NCBI GenBank assembly: GCA_026122225.1 | Contig: JANEZZ010002675.1 | Location: 620,001 to 684,000, forward strand | Source of the DNA: Heloderma charlesbogerti | Taxonomy: Eukaryota; Chordata; Lepidosauria; Squamata; Helodermatidae | Reading direction: 5' to 3' | DNA: 64,000 bases | Part shown: positions 35,426 to 46,660 of the stretch, piece by piece | Numbering within the stretch: the stretch's first letter is position 1 | How the letters are laid out: every line of letters starts with the position of its first letter | Made by a program: the position numbers and the translations under genes | The notes under the pieces: model-generated | The model's database searches: none | What the model saw: only the letters and a program-made list of their open reading frames with translations | Told to the model about the DNA's origin: nothing

Positions 35426-35683
35426 ATGCCAGCCATCCTGGTAGCCTCCAAAATGAAATCTGGACTACCCAAACCTGTCCACAGTGCTAGTCCTATTGTT
35501 CATGTGCCAGCAGCAAGGGCCATCCCACAGCCCTGTTACCTGAAGTTTGGGAGCAAGGTGGAGGTGAACAAGTCTTCCTATTCCAGTCAGATTCCCCTCA
35601 AATCACATCATGGTCATGAGAATGGAGGAGATGGCTTCCCTCCAAAGAAGAGTAGCTCCACAGAAAATGGCTTTGACACACAG
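35426..35683 (+). CDS. NAV2: NAV2 (neuron navigator 2), first coding exon
   Basis: These 86 codons begin MPAILVASKMKSGLPKPVHS and continue with PQPCYLKFGSKVEV, SQIPLKS and TENGFDTQ, matching the N-terminus of the long vertebrate NAV2 isoform. NAV2 is a large cytoskeleton-associated protein of neurons, retinoic-acid responsive in mammals. In the full protein this N-terminus precedes a calponin-homology domain, coiled coils and a C-terminal AAA+ ATPase; none of those is in this window. The exon ends after a CAG glutamine codon with donor GTCAGC at 35684, a phase-0 junction at the same point where mammalian proteins continue into IYTDWANHYL. The start has AAAAAATGC context and an in-frame stop 33 bases upstream. 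The opposite and other frames here are shadows. Confidence 0.95.
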
Positions 35684-36272
35684 GTCAGCAAAAATGGTGT
35701 TCGCGTGGTAACAGCATGGATGTGTAGATTGTGTTTTATGGAAATCTGTTGAGCATGTGTATGGTTGCTGATAACACTGGTTGTACTGCAATGCTGATGG
35801 GGTGTGTATTGTGTTTCTGGTGGAAACACCATATGCTGTGGAGGGAATTGTATTTTTACATGTGTATACTAGTGGGAAAAGGAACTGGGTGTTTCTAATT
35901 ATTCTGATGATTTGTCTTAGTTGTGGTGGGTGTGCTCTTATTTGTGGTGGCCTGAATATTTCAGTAAGGGCAATTGATAGTGCTGTCTATGCTTTGTTTG
36001 TGATGTCAATATATAAGACTCTAATTTGTTGTGGTATGGGTTGCAGTGGGTGAGTGTATGTGGATCTTACTGAGAACACAAGTGCAGCTGTTTGTAAAAG
36101 CTACATATTGTAATAGTACTGCTGTATGGAGCCAAACATCCGACTGCTATATGTATATAGTTGAGTTTGTGTGTGTGAGAATGAGTCATGTATGAGGTGA
36201 TTGTGAAGCATGTCCTGTGTTATGCATACAAGAAATATACTGACAGTAAAACATATCATGCATTCAGATACA

Positions 36273-36358
<86 letters not shown>

Positions 36359-37943
36359 CTGCCTTGGATTCCTGGGGGGATGGGGGATAGGCTAATTGGA
36401 ATTTCCTTTCCGCTGTGTATTTCTGTCGTCCTGGATATATCAATTTATTTTTTAATATACAATGTATTTGGGTGCCTCTTTAAATGATGCTGCTTTATGT
36501 GGTGAGAGACTACAACAACCTATGTGTTCTGACTTGTCTTATTTTTGTAAGTGTATTAGTATTTTCAGCATGGATCAGATTGCCTCTATATTGCTGGTGC
36601 CTTAATGTGCTCAGTAGCAGTGTAAGCAGACACTAAATGCTAACATACTACTGGGGTGAGCAAAGCAGATGGTCTGTTGCCGCAAACGGGACTAATTAAC
36701 ATTAGTGAGACCGGGGTTGCCATGTGGCCAGATCATGAATTCTCGGAACAGCTCTGCAGGCTGCAAGCCTTTTCTGCAGCTACTTGAACCTGGTAGCAAG
36801 TTGTGCAGCCATGTTAGGGTGGGAAGCTACATGCTCAAGGAAGCATTGTATTGGTTTATTTCCCCACCACGGGGGGAATACTGGGTCATGTCTGCAAATC
36901 TAGGTTTTGCAGTCTGTGACCTCATAACCTATCCTGCTAAGGAACAGCAGTGACTGCTGAGTGAGTTTGGCCTCCTGCCCTTCATTTTAGGGGAAGCTTT
37001 GCTTTCCATCCTAGCAGACAGCGTGACATATCAGGCCCGATTCATATCTTGGCTATACCAAGTTCCTGAGGGCTTGAGAACCAGGAGGGAGACATGATAG
37101 CACTGGTGACAGCAGACAGGCTGACCTTTGCATCACATCACACTCTAGAGGGAGGCACAAACACTCTTTTGATTGTCTACGTTTCATTTTGAAAGCATCG
37201 GCAAACCTCAACTTTTAACAACAACGAAAACGGGGTGGGGATCCTGTATTTAAAAGAGTGATATGAATAAGATATGATATAGAAATGGGTGATAGGCGAT
37301 TTTATCACTCTTACATAGGCTTTAATAGTCTACCATGCATCTATATATGGCATATTATGTGCTGAGTACGGGATCACTGTAAGGTATATATTTGAAGAGC
37401 TCAGAATTGAATCGATTAGTACTAATTGGATTTCTCTTTTGGGGTGGTGGGGAGGGAAGCAGGATAACTTGCATGCCTGATCTAGAGCTCAAAGCCTGGG
37501 GAAGTGTTTCACATTTTCAAATCTTGGTAGTTGTAGTAGGCACAAGGCTCTGCGGGCATTCAACATGTCTCTGGAGTAGTCGCAATATAGCCTCATGGAT
37601 GGTAATAATGGGGACTTGGCTTCTGCCATTATGCCAAGTCTACTGCTCAGGTCCTCTAAAAAAAAAAAATTCTACCCATTTACCACAGGTCCGTCTCTGG
37701 ACCATGACAGTACCTGTACTGGGCTAGGAATTTCAAGTTAATCTTTTCTCATGTTCTCCTTCACAAAATACGTGTTTCTCCTTTAGTCTGAGCCAAATCA
37801 ATTGCAAGGCCTCTGGGAAGGGGCTGTATAACCTATGTGCTCTGTTGGCACTAAATAAGTGCTTAAGACTTCTAGTATTGTCATGGGTCTGGTAACATCT
37901 TTGGGAACTCTGAAAAACATATTTTACAGGCCAAAGCAGTTGC
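35684..37943 (+). other. NAV2: NAV2 intron 1, 5' part
   Basis: It starts with the GTCAGC donor. Apart from the microsatellite at 36279 there is no recognisable repeat or gene. The open frame continuing past the donor to 35752 is read-through of the intron. Confidence 0.7.
36279..36357. repeat. Compound (TA)n(CA)n microsatellite
   Basis: About 20 TA units (36279-36319) run directly into about 19 CA units (36320-36357), inside NAV2 intron 1. Confidence 0.97.
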
Positions 37944-37954
37944 ATTGAGAGTAT

Positions 37955-40900
37955 TGTTGTTGTTGTTGTTCAGTCGTTCAGTCGTGTCCGACTCTTTGTG
38001 ACCCCATGGACCATAGCACGCCAGGCCTTCCTGTCCTGCGTTCTCTCCCGGAGCGTGCTCAAGTTCATATTCATTGCATCCGTGATGCTATCTAGCCATC
38101 TCATCCTCTGCCGTCCCCTTCTCCTTTTGCCTTCAGTCTTTCCCAGCATCAGGGTCTTTTCCAGGGAGTTTTCTCTTCGCATTAGGTGGCCAAAATATTG
38201 GAGCTTCAGCTTCATTATCTGTCCTTCCAATGAGCAGTCAGGGTTGATTTCCTTTAGGATGGACTGATTTGACCTCCTTGCAGTCCAGGGGACTCGTAAG
38301 AGTCTTCTCCAGCACCACAGTTCGAAAGCATCAATTCTTCGGCGCTCAGCCTTCCTTATAGTCCAGCTCTCACAGCCATACATTACTACTGGGAAAACCA
38401 TAGCTTTGATTAGACGGACCTTTGTCGGCAAGGTGATGTCTCTGCTTCTTACTATGCTGTCTAGGTTGGCCATAGCTTTCCTCCCAAGGAGCAAGCGTCT
38501 TTTAATTTCATGGCTACAGTCACCGTCTGCAGTGATCTTGGAGCCCAAGAAAGTAAAATCTGTCACTGCTTCCATTTCTTCCCCTTCTATATGGCAGGAA
38601 GTGATGGGGCCAGATGCCATGATCTTTGTTTTTTTAATGTTGAGTTTCAAACCAGCTTTTGCACTCTCCTCTTTCACCCTCAACAAGAGGCTCTTGAGAT
38701 CCTCTTCGCTTTCTGCCATTAGGGTGGTATCGTCTGCATATCGGAGGTTGTTGATAATTCTCCCGGCAATCTTAATTCCAACCTCTGATTCATCCAACCC
38801 GGCATTTCTCATGATGTACTCTGCATATAAGTTAAATAAGCAGGGTGACAATATGCAGCCTTGTCATACTCCTTTCCCAATTTTGAACCACTCGGTTGTT
38901 CCATGTGTGGTTCTTACTGTTGCTTCTTGACCCTCGTACAGGTTTCTCAGGAGACAGGTAAGGTGGTCTGGTACCCCCATCTTTTTAAGAATTTGCCACA
39001 GTTTGTTGTGATCCACACAATCAAAGGCTTTAGCGTAGTCAATGAAGCAGAAATAGACGTTTTTCTGGAATTCTCTTGCTTTCTCCATGATGCAGCGAAT
39101 GTTGGCGATTTGATCTCTAGTTCCTCTGCCTCTTCTAAACCCAGCTTGTACTTCCGGTAGTTCTCGGTTCGCATACTGCTGAAGCCTAGCTTGTAGGATT
39201 TTGAGCATCACCTTGCTGGCATGTGAAATGAGCGCAATTGTGCGGTAGTTTGAACACTCTTTGGCGTTGCCCTTCTTTGGAATTGGAATGTAAACTGATC
39301 TTTTCCAGTCTTGTGGCCACTGTTGAGTGTTCCAGATTTGTTGGCATATTGAATGCAGCACTTTAACAGCATCATCTTTTAGGATTTTAAATAGCTCGGC
39401 TGGAATACTATAATCTCCGCTAGCTTTGTTGTTACTAATGCTTCCTAAGGCCCACTTGACTTCACTCTCTAGGATGTCCGGCTCAAGTTCAGTGACCGCA
39501 CTATCATGGCTATCAGGGACATTCAGATCTTTCCTGTATAGTTCTTCTGTGTATTCTTGCCACCTCTTCTTAATCTCATCTGCTTCTGTTAGGTCCCTGC
39601 CTTCTTTGTCCTTTATCATGCCCGTCTTTGCACAAAACGTTCCCTTGAGATCTCCAATTTTCTTGAAGAGATCTCTAGTCTTTCCCATTCTGTTGTCTTC
39701 CTCGATTTCTTTGCATTGTTCATTTAAGAAGGCCTTCTTGTCTCTCCTTGCTATTCTCTGGAACTCTGTATTCAGTTGGGTATATCTTCCCCTTTCTCCC
39801 TTGCTTTTCGCTTCCCTTCTTTCCTCAGCTACTTGTAAAGCCTCATCTGACAGCCACTTGGCTTTCTTACATTTCTTTTTCTTTGGGACGGATTTCGTTG
39901 CTGCCTCCTGAACAATGTTACGGACCTCCGTCCATAGTTCCTCAGACACTCTGTCTATCAGGTCTAATCCCTGAAATCTATTCCTCACCTCCACTGTATA
40001 TTCATCAGGGATATGATTTAGGTCATACCTGAACGGTTTAGTGGTTTTCCCGACGTTCTTCAATTTAAGCCGAAATTTTGCAAGAAGCAGCTCATGATCT
40101 GAGCCACAGTCAGCTCCAGGTCTTGTTTTGACTGACTGTATGGAGCTTCTCCATCTTTGGCTGCAAAGGACATAATCAATCTGATTTCGATATTGACCAT
40201 CTGGTGATGACCATGTGTGGAGTTGCCTCTTGTGCTGTTGAAAAAGAGTGTTTGCTATGATCAGCGTGTTCTCTTGGCAAAACTCTATTAGCCTTTGTCC
40301 TGCTTCATTTTGTACACCAAGGCCATGCCTGCCTGTTATCCCGGTGATTTCTTGACTTCCTACTTTAGCATTCCAATCCCCTATGATAAAGAGGACATCT
40401 TTTTTTGGTGTTAGTTCTAGAAGGTGTTGTAGGTCTTCATAGAACCGATCAACCTCAGCTTCTTCGGCCTCAGTGGTTGGGGCATAGACTTGAATTACTG
40501 TGATGTTGAATGGTTTGCCTTGGATTCGTACTGAGATCATTCTATCATTTTTAAGATTGTACCCCAGTACTGCTTTTCCCACCCTTTTGTTGACTATGAG
40601 TGCTACTCCATTTCTTCTAAGGGATTCTTGTACACAATAGTAGATACGATGGTCACCTGAATAAAATTCGCTCATGCCTGTCCATTTTAGTTCGCTGATT
40701 CCCAAGATGTCGATGTTCAATCTTGCCATCTCATGTTTGACCACCTCCAGCTTACCTTGATTCATTGATCTGACATTCCAGGTTCCTAAACAATATTGTT
40801 CTTTACAGCATCGGATTTTCTTTTCACCACCAGACACATCCACAGCTGAGTGTCCTTTCGGCTTTGGCCCAGCCGCTTCACTCTTTCTGGCGCTACTTGG

Positions 40901-41178
40901 AAATACCCTCTGCTCTTCCCCAGTAGCATATTGGACACCTTCCGACCTGAGGGGCTCATCTTCCGGCGTCATATCTTTTAGCCTTGTGATACGTTCCATG
41001 GGGTTTTCTTGGCAAGAATACTGGAGTGGGTTGCCATTTCCTTCTCCAGTGGACCACATTTTGTCAGAACTCTCTGCCATGACCTGTCCGTCTTGGGTGG
41101 CCCTGCACGGCATAGCTTATGGCTTCACTGAGTTACGCAAGCCCCTTCGCCACAACAAGGCAGTGATCCATGAAGGGG
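37955..41178 (-). mobile_element. BovB (RTE-clade) LINE copy 3, full length, target duplication
   Basis: A 3224-bp minus-strand element. Its 5' end (CCCCTTCATGGATCACTGCC) lies at 41178 and its AAC-repeat tail at 37955. The 11-bp sequence ATTGAGAGTAT is present exactly on both sides (37944-37954 and 41179-41189), a target-site duplication showing that the copy is complete. It lies in NAV2 intron 1, antisense to the gene. BovB elements move by target-primed reverse transcription and are known for horizontal transfer between squamates and ruminants. Confidence 0.96.
37970..41113 (-). pseudogene. BovB ORF2-type protein with one premature stop
   Basis: One frame of 1047 codons before the natural stop is broken only by a TGA at 38864-38866 (codon 750). 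The related copies have CGA (Arg) there, so a single CpG-type change explains it. The endonuclease domain (about residues 105-345) keeps N113 in TWNVRS, E141 in SELKWT, D246/N248 in IIGDWNAK and SDH at 338-340. The reverse transcriptase (about 550-900) keeps FIDYAKAFDCVDH and YADD at about 792-795. The C-terminal region with WTARRSNQSILKEI is present. The stop falls inside the RT, so the product would lack YADD. By integrity this is the youngest LINE in the window. Confidence 0.93.
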
Positions 41179-41189
41179 ATTGAGAGTAT

Positions 41190-41531
41190 AGTCATGGTTA
41201 ACCAGTTGCACAATTCATTTTTTGCTCCAGGTTCCCTTCACAATGTGACAAATTCTAGTAGAGTCATTCACACACATTCATACACACTCCTCATTCATAC
41301 ACACTCCCTTATACTCACCTAGCAGCAACAGATTTTGGTCTTGCAGCAACAGCATCCATTCCATGTCACAGCATCATGGTCTTGAAGCCACCCCAACCCG
41401 ATCACCAAAACAAAAGAAAAAAGAGAGAGAAAATGCTCTCAGGCTCTATGGCACCTGCCACAGAAATCTCATTCCTAGAGTATGCCCAGAGCATCCTATA
41501 AAGTAGGCTGGAATCTTCATGCACTCAGCTT
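41190..41531. other. NAV2 intron 1 sequence, nothing recognised
   Basis: Unique DNA between copy 3 of BovB and a solo LTR, with a short CATTCACACACATTCATACACACTCC repeat-like patch near 41265-41310. Confidence 0.45.
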
Positions 41532-42053
41532 GTAGGTGTCAGGGTTGGATCAGAGCCCAGACAGCCCCAAAGCAGTTCTGATTCTGAGGAAGAATTAGAA
41601 ACCACGGGAGAGGAACCCACTCACTGTTCAGAGGAGCAGCCAGGGAGAGAGCCCCTCCCTGTTATAAAGCTGGAAGTGGAGAGCGATAGTGACCCTGGCA
41701 GGGAGAGGGAGGTACAACAGCAATTTCTGGACACTAGGCGCCGGCGCAGTGTCAAGCGGGAGATGGTGGGCGCTGGGAGGAGGTGCTCAGCGCGCTTGGT
41801 GCGATGGCAACAGCGGCGCCCTGATGCCCCGTGGGAAAAGGGTGGACTCTCTCCTCCTAGCCCATAAGTACAGAAGTTTCCCGCCTTCCCCTCCAAACGG
41901 AGATCAACTGATTCCTAAGGTTAGAACCCCTGAGTAGGCAGCTCTCTTAAATCTTACTCGTAGGATCAAGCAATTAGCATCCTCAGGTAGCAATTAGATT
42001 TTGGCTACCTGAGGATTTTCAGAAGGCAGCAGGGGCGACCTCCTGACAGTAGG
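41532..42053 (+). mobile_element. Solo LTR, copy a, with 5-bp target duplication
   Basis: The LTR proper is 41537-42048 (512 bp), from TGTCAGGG to CTCCTGACA. GTAGG flanks both sides (41532-41536 and 42049-42053). A perfect 11-bp hairpin (CCTCAGGTAGC at 41981-41991, GCTACCTGAGG at 42004-42014) lies near its 3' end where copy b has unrelated sequence. A 63-codon arginine-rich frame lies at 41676-41867. No internal gag/pol sequence is adjacent. Confidence 0.9.
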
Positions 42054-43519
42054 TTGCTGCAGGGACATTCTAGGAATGAGGCTTCCATGGCAGGAACCAC
42101 AGAGCCTGCTCTTAGCATGGTTTCTTCTATTTCCCCTTTTTCAGCAGTAGCAGATGCTGGCAGTCTGGGGGCTGCCAGACAGGGCTTGAGGGGGCACTTT
42201 TTGCATCCCTGTGCTAGATCATCAAATCCTGGCAGTAATCTCAGTACCTGGTATGAAAAACAAAACTATATGGCCTTCTCAAACACAGGTCTGGCAATTC
42301 TACCATGTGACAAGAACATCAATGCTTAAAGACCCATCTTGTCCTTTTGAGTGCACTTTGCATAATACAGTCCCTGAATTCAGCAGTGCCTTTGGACAGG
42401 GGTGAGGAATGTTGGCCACCAAGCTTGGTGGCATTAGAATCACAGCATAGCCCAGGAGACTAATATCTAGGCCACAGACAGTACAACTCACAAGTAAGTC
42501 AATGGCAAGGATAATGTGCTGTTGATACAATAAGAGCAGCGTTAAGATCTTCCTTGCAGCCCAGTTCTACAAGTTCAAACTTAGCTTGCACTGTAGCAGC
42601 TAAAGAGCTTGACAGATGGGACAAAGCCATCCATACATGCATGTAGCTGCACAGACATGATGGTGGGACTATCTTCTCAGACCTTAGCATCTTTATGTTG
42701 TAGGTATGTTTCCAGCCCTTCAATATTAGGACAAAGAGAATATGCTAGAGGGTTTGGGATCTGTCACTAGCCAAGGAGCATAAGCAGCGGCCCTATTGCA
42801 GGTCAGACTAGTTGTCCATTGAGACCAGTATTGTCTGCTCTGGTGGACAGTGACCCTCCAGGATCACTATTAGGAATCTTTTCCATCACTGGTTACATGA
42901 AACTTTTAACGGAAGATGTCAGGGATGAAACCTGAGCTATGATCCCTGCCCCCACCTCCAAAGAGACCCATGAGTCTGGTTTACAGATGAAAATGTGTAC
43001 ACTTAGCTTTTCCCCTTACCACTTCCAGCTTTATAACAATAAAACTACAACTGAAGCATAAATTTGTCCACACTTTCACTTGTATACATACTTATATGCC
43101 TTTACTGAAATGTGGCCTAATGGTTCATTTGCAGAACGCACAAGCGATGAAGAATTGCGCTGAGTTCTGCCACTGCCTTGTTTGGCCACTGGTTTTCATA
43201 TGGTGCAAATAGCCATCTTCCATGAGTGGAAGATGACTGCCTTGTTGCCTTTCACCCTTAGGCAGGTCGCTTCAGATGTGTGGAAGAGACTGCTGTGTTC
43301 ACACTGACTCCTGTTCCTGGCTGACTCAGTCCTGCTCTTTCTTCAGTTCCAAACCCTTGTCAAGCCTTTGGTTCCCTCTCCTATAATATCCAACTCCTCT
43401 CCCCTGATTGCCCCCTTCTCTCAACAGTATAGCACTTCTCCACTTCCTCAATGTGGTGCATTTGCCACTACAGTTGCCTAATTTCCCTGCTGAAGCTGGT
43501 GTGGAAGAGCGATGCCTAC
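42054..43519. other. NAV2 intron 1 sequence, mostly unrecognised
   Basis: One weak CR1/L3-like fragment at about 42780-42870 (GCCCTATTGCAGGTCAGACT, GTTGTCCATTGAGACCAGTATTGTCTGC). At 42399 a CAGGGGTGAGGAATGTTGGCC motif resembles a hAT-like terminus. No gene recognised. Confidence 0.4.
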
Positions 43520-43868
43520 TCCAGGTTTTTGAAGGTCCCCTTGGGCAAGATGATCTCAATGGGCCTCCTTCCCTGAATAAGATCTCCCCCTCCTCCTTGT
43601 GGCTGCCCAGTTGCTTGCCTCTCCCTTTGGGCCCAATTAAGACCACTGCCCAAAGAGAAAGAGGACAAAGTGTTTGGAGATGGCTGCTCATTCTCTTTGC
43701 TCTTTTCACTGCTTATTAGCTCAGAGAGAGCAGGCAAACAGGAAGCAGCAGCAAGGAGGAGACATAACGGGGCCAGGGAGCTCCAGAGATTGGCAGTGGG
43801 CCCCTGTTCATCTGTGGACATTGGCAGATGCCTAACAGGGTTGACCTCTGATGCTGGCCTTGTGTAAG
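43520..43868. repeat. Unclassified dispersed repeat
   Basis: Second copy of the family at 32190, without the CR1 insert: CCCCTTGGGCAAGATGATCT, CAAAGAGAAAGAGGACAAAG, TTAGCTCAGAGAGAGCAGGC, GGCAGTGGGCCCCTGTTCAT and GGCCTTGTGTAAG. It is partly GC-rich; open frames across it on both strands are not conserved between the copies. Confidence 0.55.
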
Positions 43869-43904
43869 GGGCTTTCTTGCCACCAGGGTATCCACACTAT
43901 TTTA

Positions 43905-43985
43905 TTTCTGTTGGTTGTTTACATTTATAACCTACCTTTCTTCCATCATGGAACACAAAGCAGTACACAAACTAGATCCAGACAG
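43905..43985 (-). repeat. LINE 3'-tail fragment
   Basis: TTTACATTTATAACCTACCTTTCTTCC ... GCAGTACACAAAC is reverse-strand SINE/LINE tail sequence. Confidence 0.4.
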
Positions 43986-43989
43986 AAGT

Positions 43990-45014
43990 GCTTTACCTTC
44001 TACAAGGTTTCTGCACCATGTGACTTAAGGCTATAACCCCAGAGCTCCAAATTTGATGTTTAGGTATTTGATATTCTACACCTCCTCCACCACCACTATC
44101 ATTGGAATGGTCCCACACATCACTCTAATATTTAGAAATGTCACAAGAGAAGGACTAATAAATTTACTGCATCCAAGGAAGAGTTCAATAGCACTGAGAA
44201 TAAGAGATAGGATCAGTAGGACCTGTATCTTTTTTTGAGGTAAATGTTTTTGCTCATTTTTCCCAGTAGAGATTGGCAGAAGTACTCAGTTTCACTCAAG
44301 AAAAGGTTGGGCAGACCTAGATCTGGATTCCAGTAAAACTGCCAAATTGGATTCTAGAATCTGTTGGGACTCCAAGCATGGAGGTCGCTGTGGGATTATG
44401 CAGGTTGCTGATGGCACCAACCCACATCTCTACATGACACTTCAAAGGCCTCCATGCATGTACTGTGAGGCCTCTGGTGCATTATGCAGGCAGGAATTGA
44501 GTTTGGAATGGTGCAGCAAGACTTTTTAAAGTGTTAGCACTAGCAGTGGGCAGTGCCATTTTGACAGCCAAAATGTATTGGGCCAGTAGGGCATTTTGGA
44601 AGTGGTTTGGAAAATGCCTGGAGATTGAATGATGTAATCTTGATTGGTCAGGAAAAATGTTGAAAACAGCAAAAACATGTCCATGAGCTGATTATAAACA
44701 CATTGAAATCAAATAGTGCTACCCAAGTTTATTTGGTTGGTAGAATTCCTGCCCTTGCACCCTCCGCCATCACCTCTTCATTTTTTGCTCTTCTTTCTGG
44801 AAAATTATCTTCCTACTTCTTTTAAACCTGTGAAGAAAAATCTGTTTCAGCCTAAACTTTAGGCCCCAGATACTCAAATTAATAAATCAACTTCCAGAAC
44901 AATGAGATTTTACATTTATCACTACATTTCTTTTTGCGTATGTCTAGGTGTTTGAGCTTCCAGGAATAAAAAAGCTAGTAGCTTAGGGCCCCTTAAGGCT
45001 AGGGCTGTACTACA
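43990..45014. other. NAV2 intron 1 sequence, nothing recognised
   Basis: No repeat family or exon identified. Confidence 0.4.
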
Positions 45015-45100
45015 CTGTAATCCTATACATGTCTATCTAGAAGTAACTCCCATGGAGTTTTACGGGATTTACTCCCAGGTAAAATTCTGTAGGATTGCAA
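45015..45100. repeat. AAGTCCCATTGA-type palindromic repeat
   Basis: TGTAATCCTATACATGTCTA, AGAAGTAACTCCCATGGAGT, GGGATTTACTCCCAGGTAAA and TGTAGGATTGCA reproduce the 12644 copy in the same orientation. Confidence 0.6.
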
Positions 45101-45179
45101 CCCTAGTCATGTTCACTTCAATGCTTTTGGTGCTGCTGGAGCTTTTTGAGTATCTGGCTATTAAACTATAATCCTTGAT

Positions 45180-45302
45180 GTCCTAAATCTATTTTAAGAT
45201 TTAATTAATTACATTGAGATTTTATTGTTATAGACTGCCTTGACAGTTCTTCTTAGAGCCGAAACGTGGTCTAGAAATGTTTTTAAAAATAACTAAATAA
45301 AC
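45180..45302 (+). repeat. L2-like LINE 3' tail
   Basis: TTAATTACATTGAGATTTTATTG, TAGACTGCCTTGACAGTTCT, GAAACGTGGTCTAGAAATGT and AATAACTAAATAAAC. Confidence 0.45.
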
Positions 45303-45919
45303 AATCTAGTGGAACTCCACTGGTGTCATGAATGTAGGGTTACTATGATTGTATAACATGTTTAAAATGATGAGCCTTATTGCAGGTATTGCTGACACGA
45401 TTCATTTCCATTTCCAAGTCTGCATGCTGAAATGTGTAGGGCTAAATTCCACTTCATGACCTTTGTCAAACCAGCATCCGTTCTGCATACCTTTAGCCCT
45501 GTGAATTTCCCAAGGAAGTGCCACTAATTCAGTTCATTCAGTGACAATGGCATTGATGGAGTTCCTGTCAGCAGCCAAGCTGTTGTAAGCAGCCAAGCAT
45601 GTGGAAGCTGAAATGCAAGTCCTGATAGTTTTAGAACCAGAACTGAATGGAGAGCTACGGCAGATCCACAGAAGGGCTGGTCTAGAGGCAGAGTCAACTG
45701 CAGGACAGGGTCTGAGTTGAGAAGTCCATCTGAAGGGTAGTGGGTGGAAAAGGGTGCAGATAAGTAGTGTGTAGAAGGCAGATTGGAGAGGAGCAGCAAG
45801 TGGTAACACCTAGACCAAGGCTATGGGAGCACACAAATAAGGGTGTTGCCCAAACAAAGGATGAGGCCTGAGCTAGAAGCATCTGTACCAAGGTTGTAGT
45901 ACCAGTAGGAATCAGTATA

Positions 45920-45998
45920 CTAGCCTTCCCCAACCTGGTTCCTTCCAGATATGCTGGACTACAACTCCCATAATACCCAGCCAGCACTGCCCCCTGTC
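45920..45998. repeat. Half copy of the ACAACTCCCAT palindromic repeat
   Basis: CTAGCCTTCCCCAACCTGGT, TCCTTCCAGATATGCTGGAC and TACAACTCCCATAATACCCAGCCAGCACTG; the right arm is absent. Confidence 0.6.
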
Positions 45999-46562
45999 CT
46001 CTACTCCATAGCATCAACAGACTTACCACAAGAGGCATTAGTATATAGATCAGGAAGTTCTCCATTTGAGTGAATGGAGAACTATAGCTGAATTTTCACT
46101 ATAATAAATGTGTGTAAAACTTGGCCCTTTGAATCCCTCTCCTTGAGCTGAAGAAACCAATCTTTCCAATTCAAGAGTTATTTACCTTGCTAAAAATACG
46201 CTGGTCTAATATTATTTTTAGCAACATTTATATATCAAGCATATAAATTGCCAATGTCAATGTGTATTATTATTAGGCATGGGCTGTTGGTACATTTTGT
46301 AACAGGAAGCTGCTGCTTTTCCATTCACCAAGAACTGGAACATTGTCAAACACTTGTCACTTCACTGGCAAGCCTCTCATTTTATCTGGAAATCCATTCC
46401 TTCAGCGTGGGTTAGGGCACTTTGTTTGGGACAGATATATAAGTGTTGAATCTAGGCTGTATTTCCCCCTGTTGTATAGTTCCGATTGCAGTGCCATCAT
46501 TCCAACATTTGTTAAGATTATAATGATGATTTACAGTTCATCTTAAGTTTCTGTAATTGTGG

Positions 46563-46660
46563 ACTGTACATGCCACTTTTTAGAACTGAAAACAGGTCAC
46601 AATAATAGCAGAAGAAAAAATGCCTCTAAAGAAACCAAAACCCATCCGGTTGCCTACTAA
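46563..46660 (+). repeat. 97-bp direct repeat, copy 1
   Basis: ACTGTACATGCCACTTTTTA ... CCGGTTGCCTACTAA recurs 714 bp downstream with one substitution and one single-base gap. No similar sequence was seen elsewhere in the window. Confidence 0.9.

Noticed and set aside
35684..35752. Extension of the NAV2 frame to the stop at 35752 as a short protein isoform
   Set aside because: The residues after FDTQ do not resemble NAV2, and a GT donor sits exactly at the known exon boundary; retained-intron translation cannot be shown from sequence.
36101..36487. Open frames of 85-99 residues around the TA/CA tract
   Set aside because: They are low-complexity translations of the microsatellite (TyrIle and ThrHis runs).
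38406..39911. Plus-strand open frames (up to 174 residues) opposite BovB copy 3
   Set aside because: They are shadows of the BovB coding frame; equivalent frames appear opposite copies 1 and 2.
8436..41178. Ruminant origin suggested by BovB
   Set aside because: BovB is shared by ruminants and squamates, but CR1 ends, reptile-type tRNA SINEs and lack of L1 or ruminant SINEs favour a squamate.
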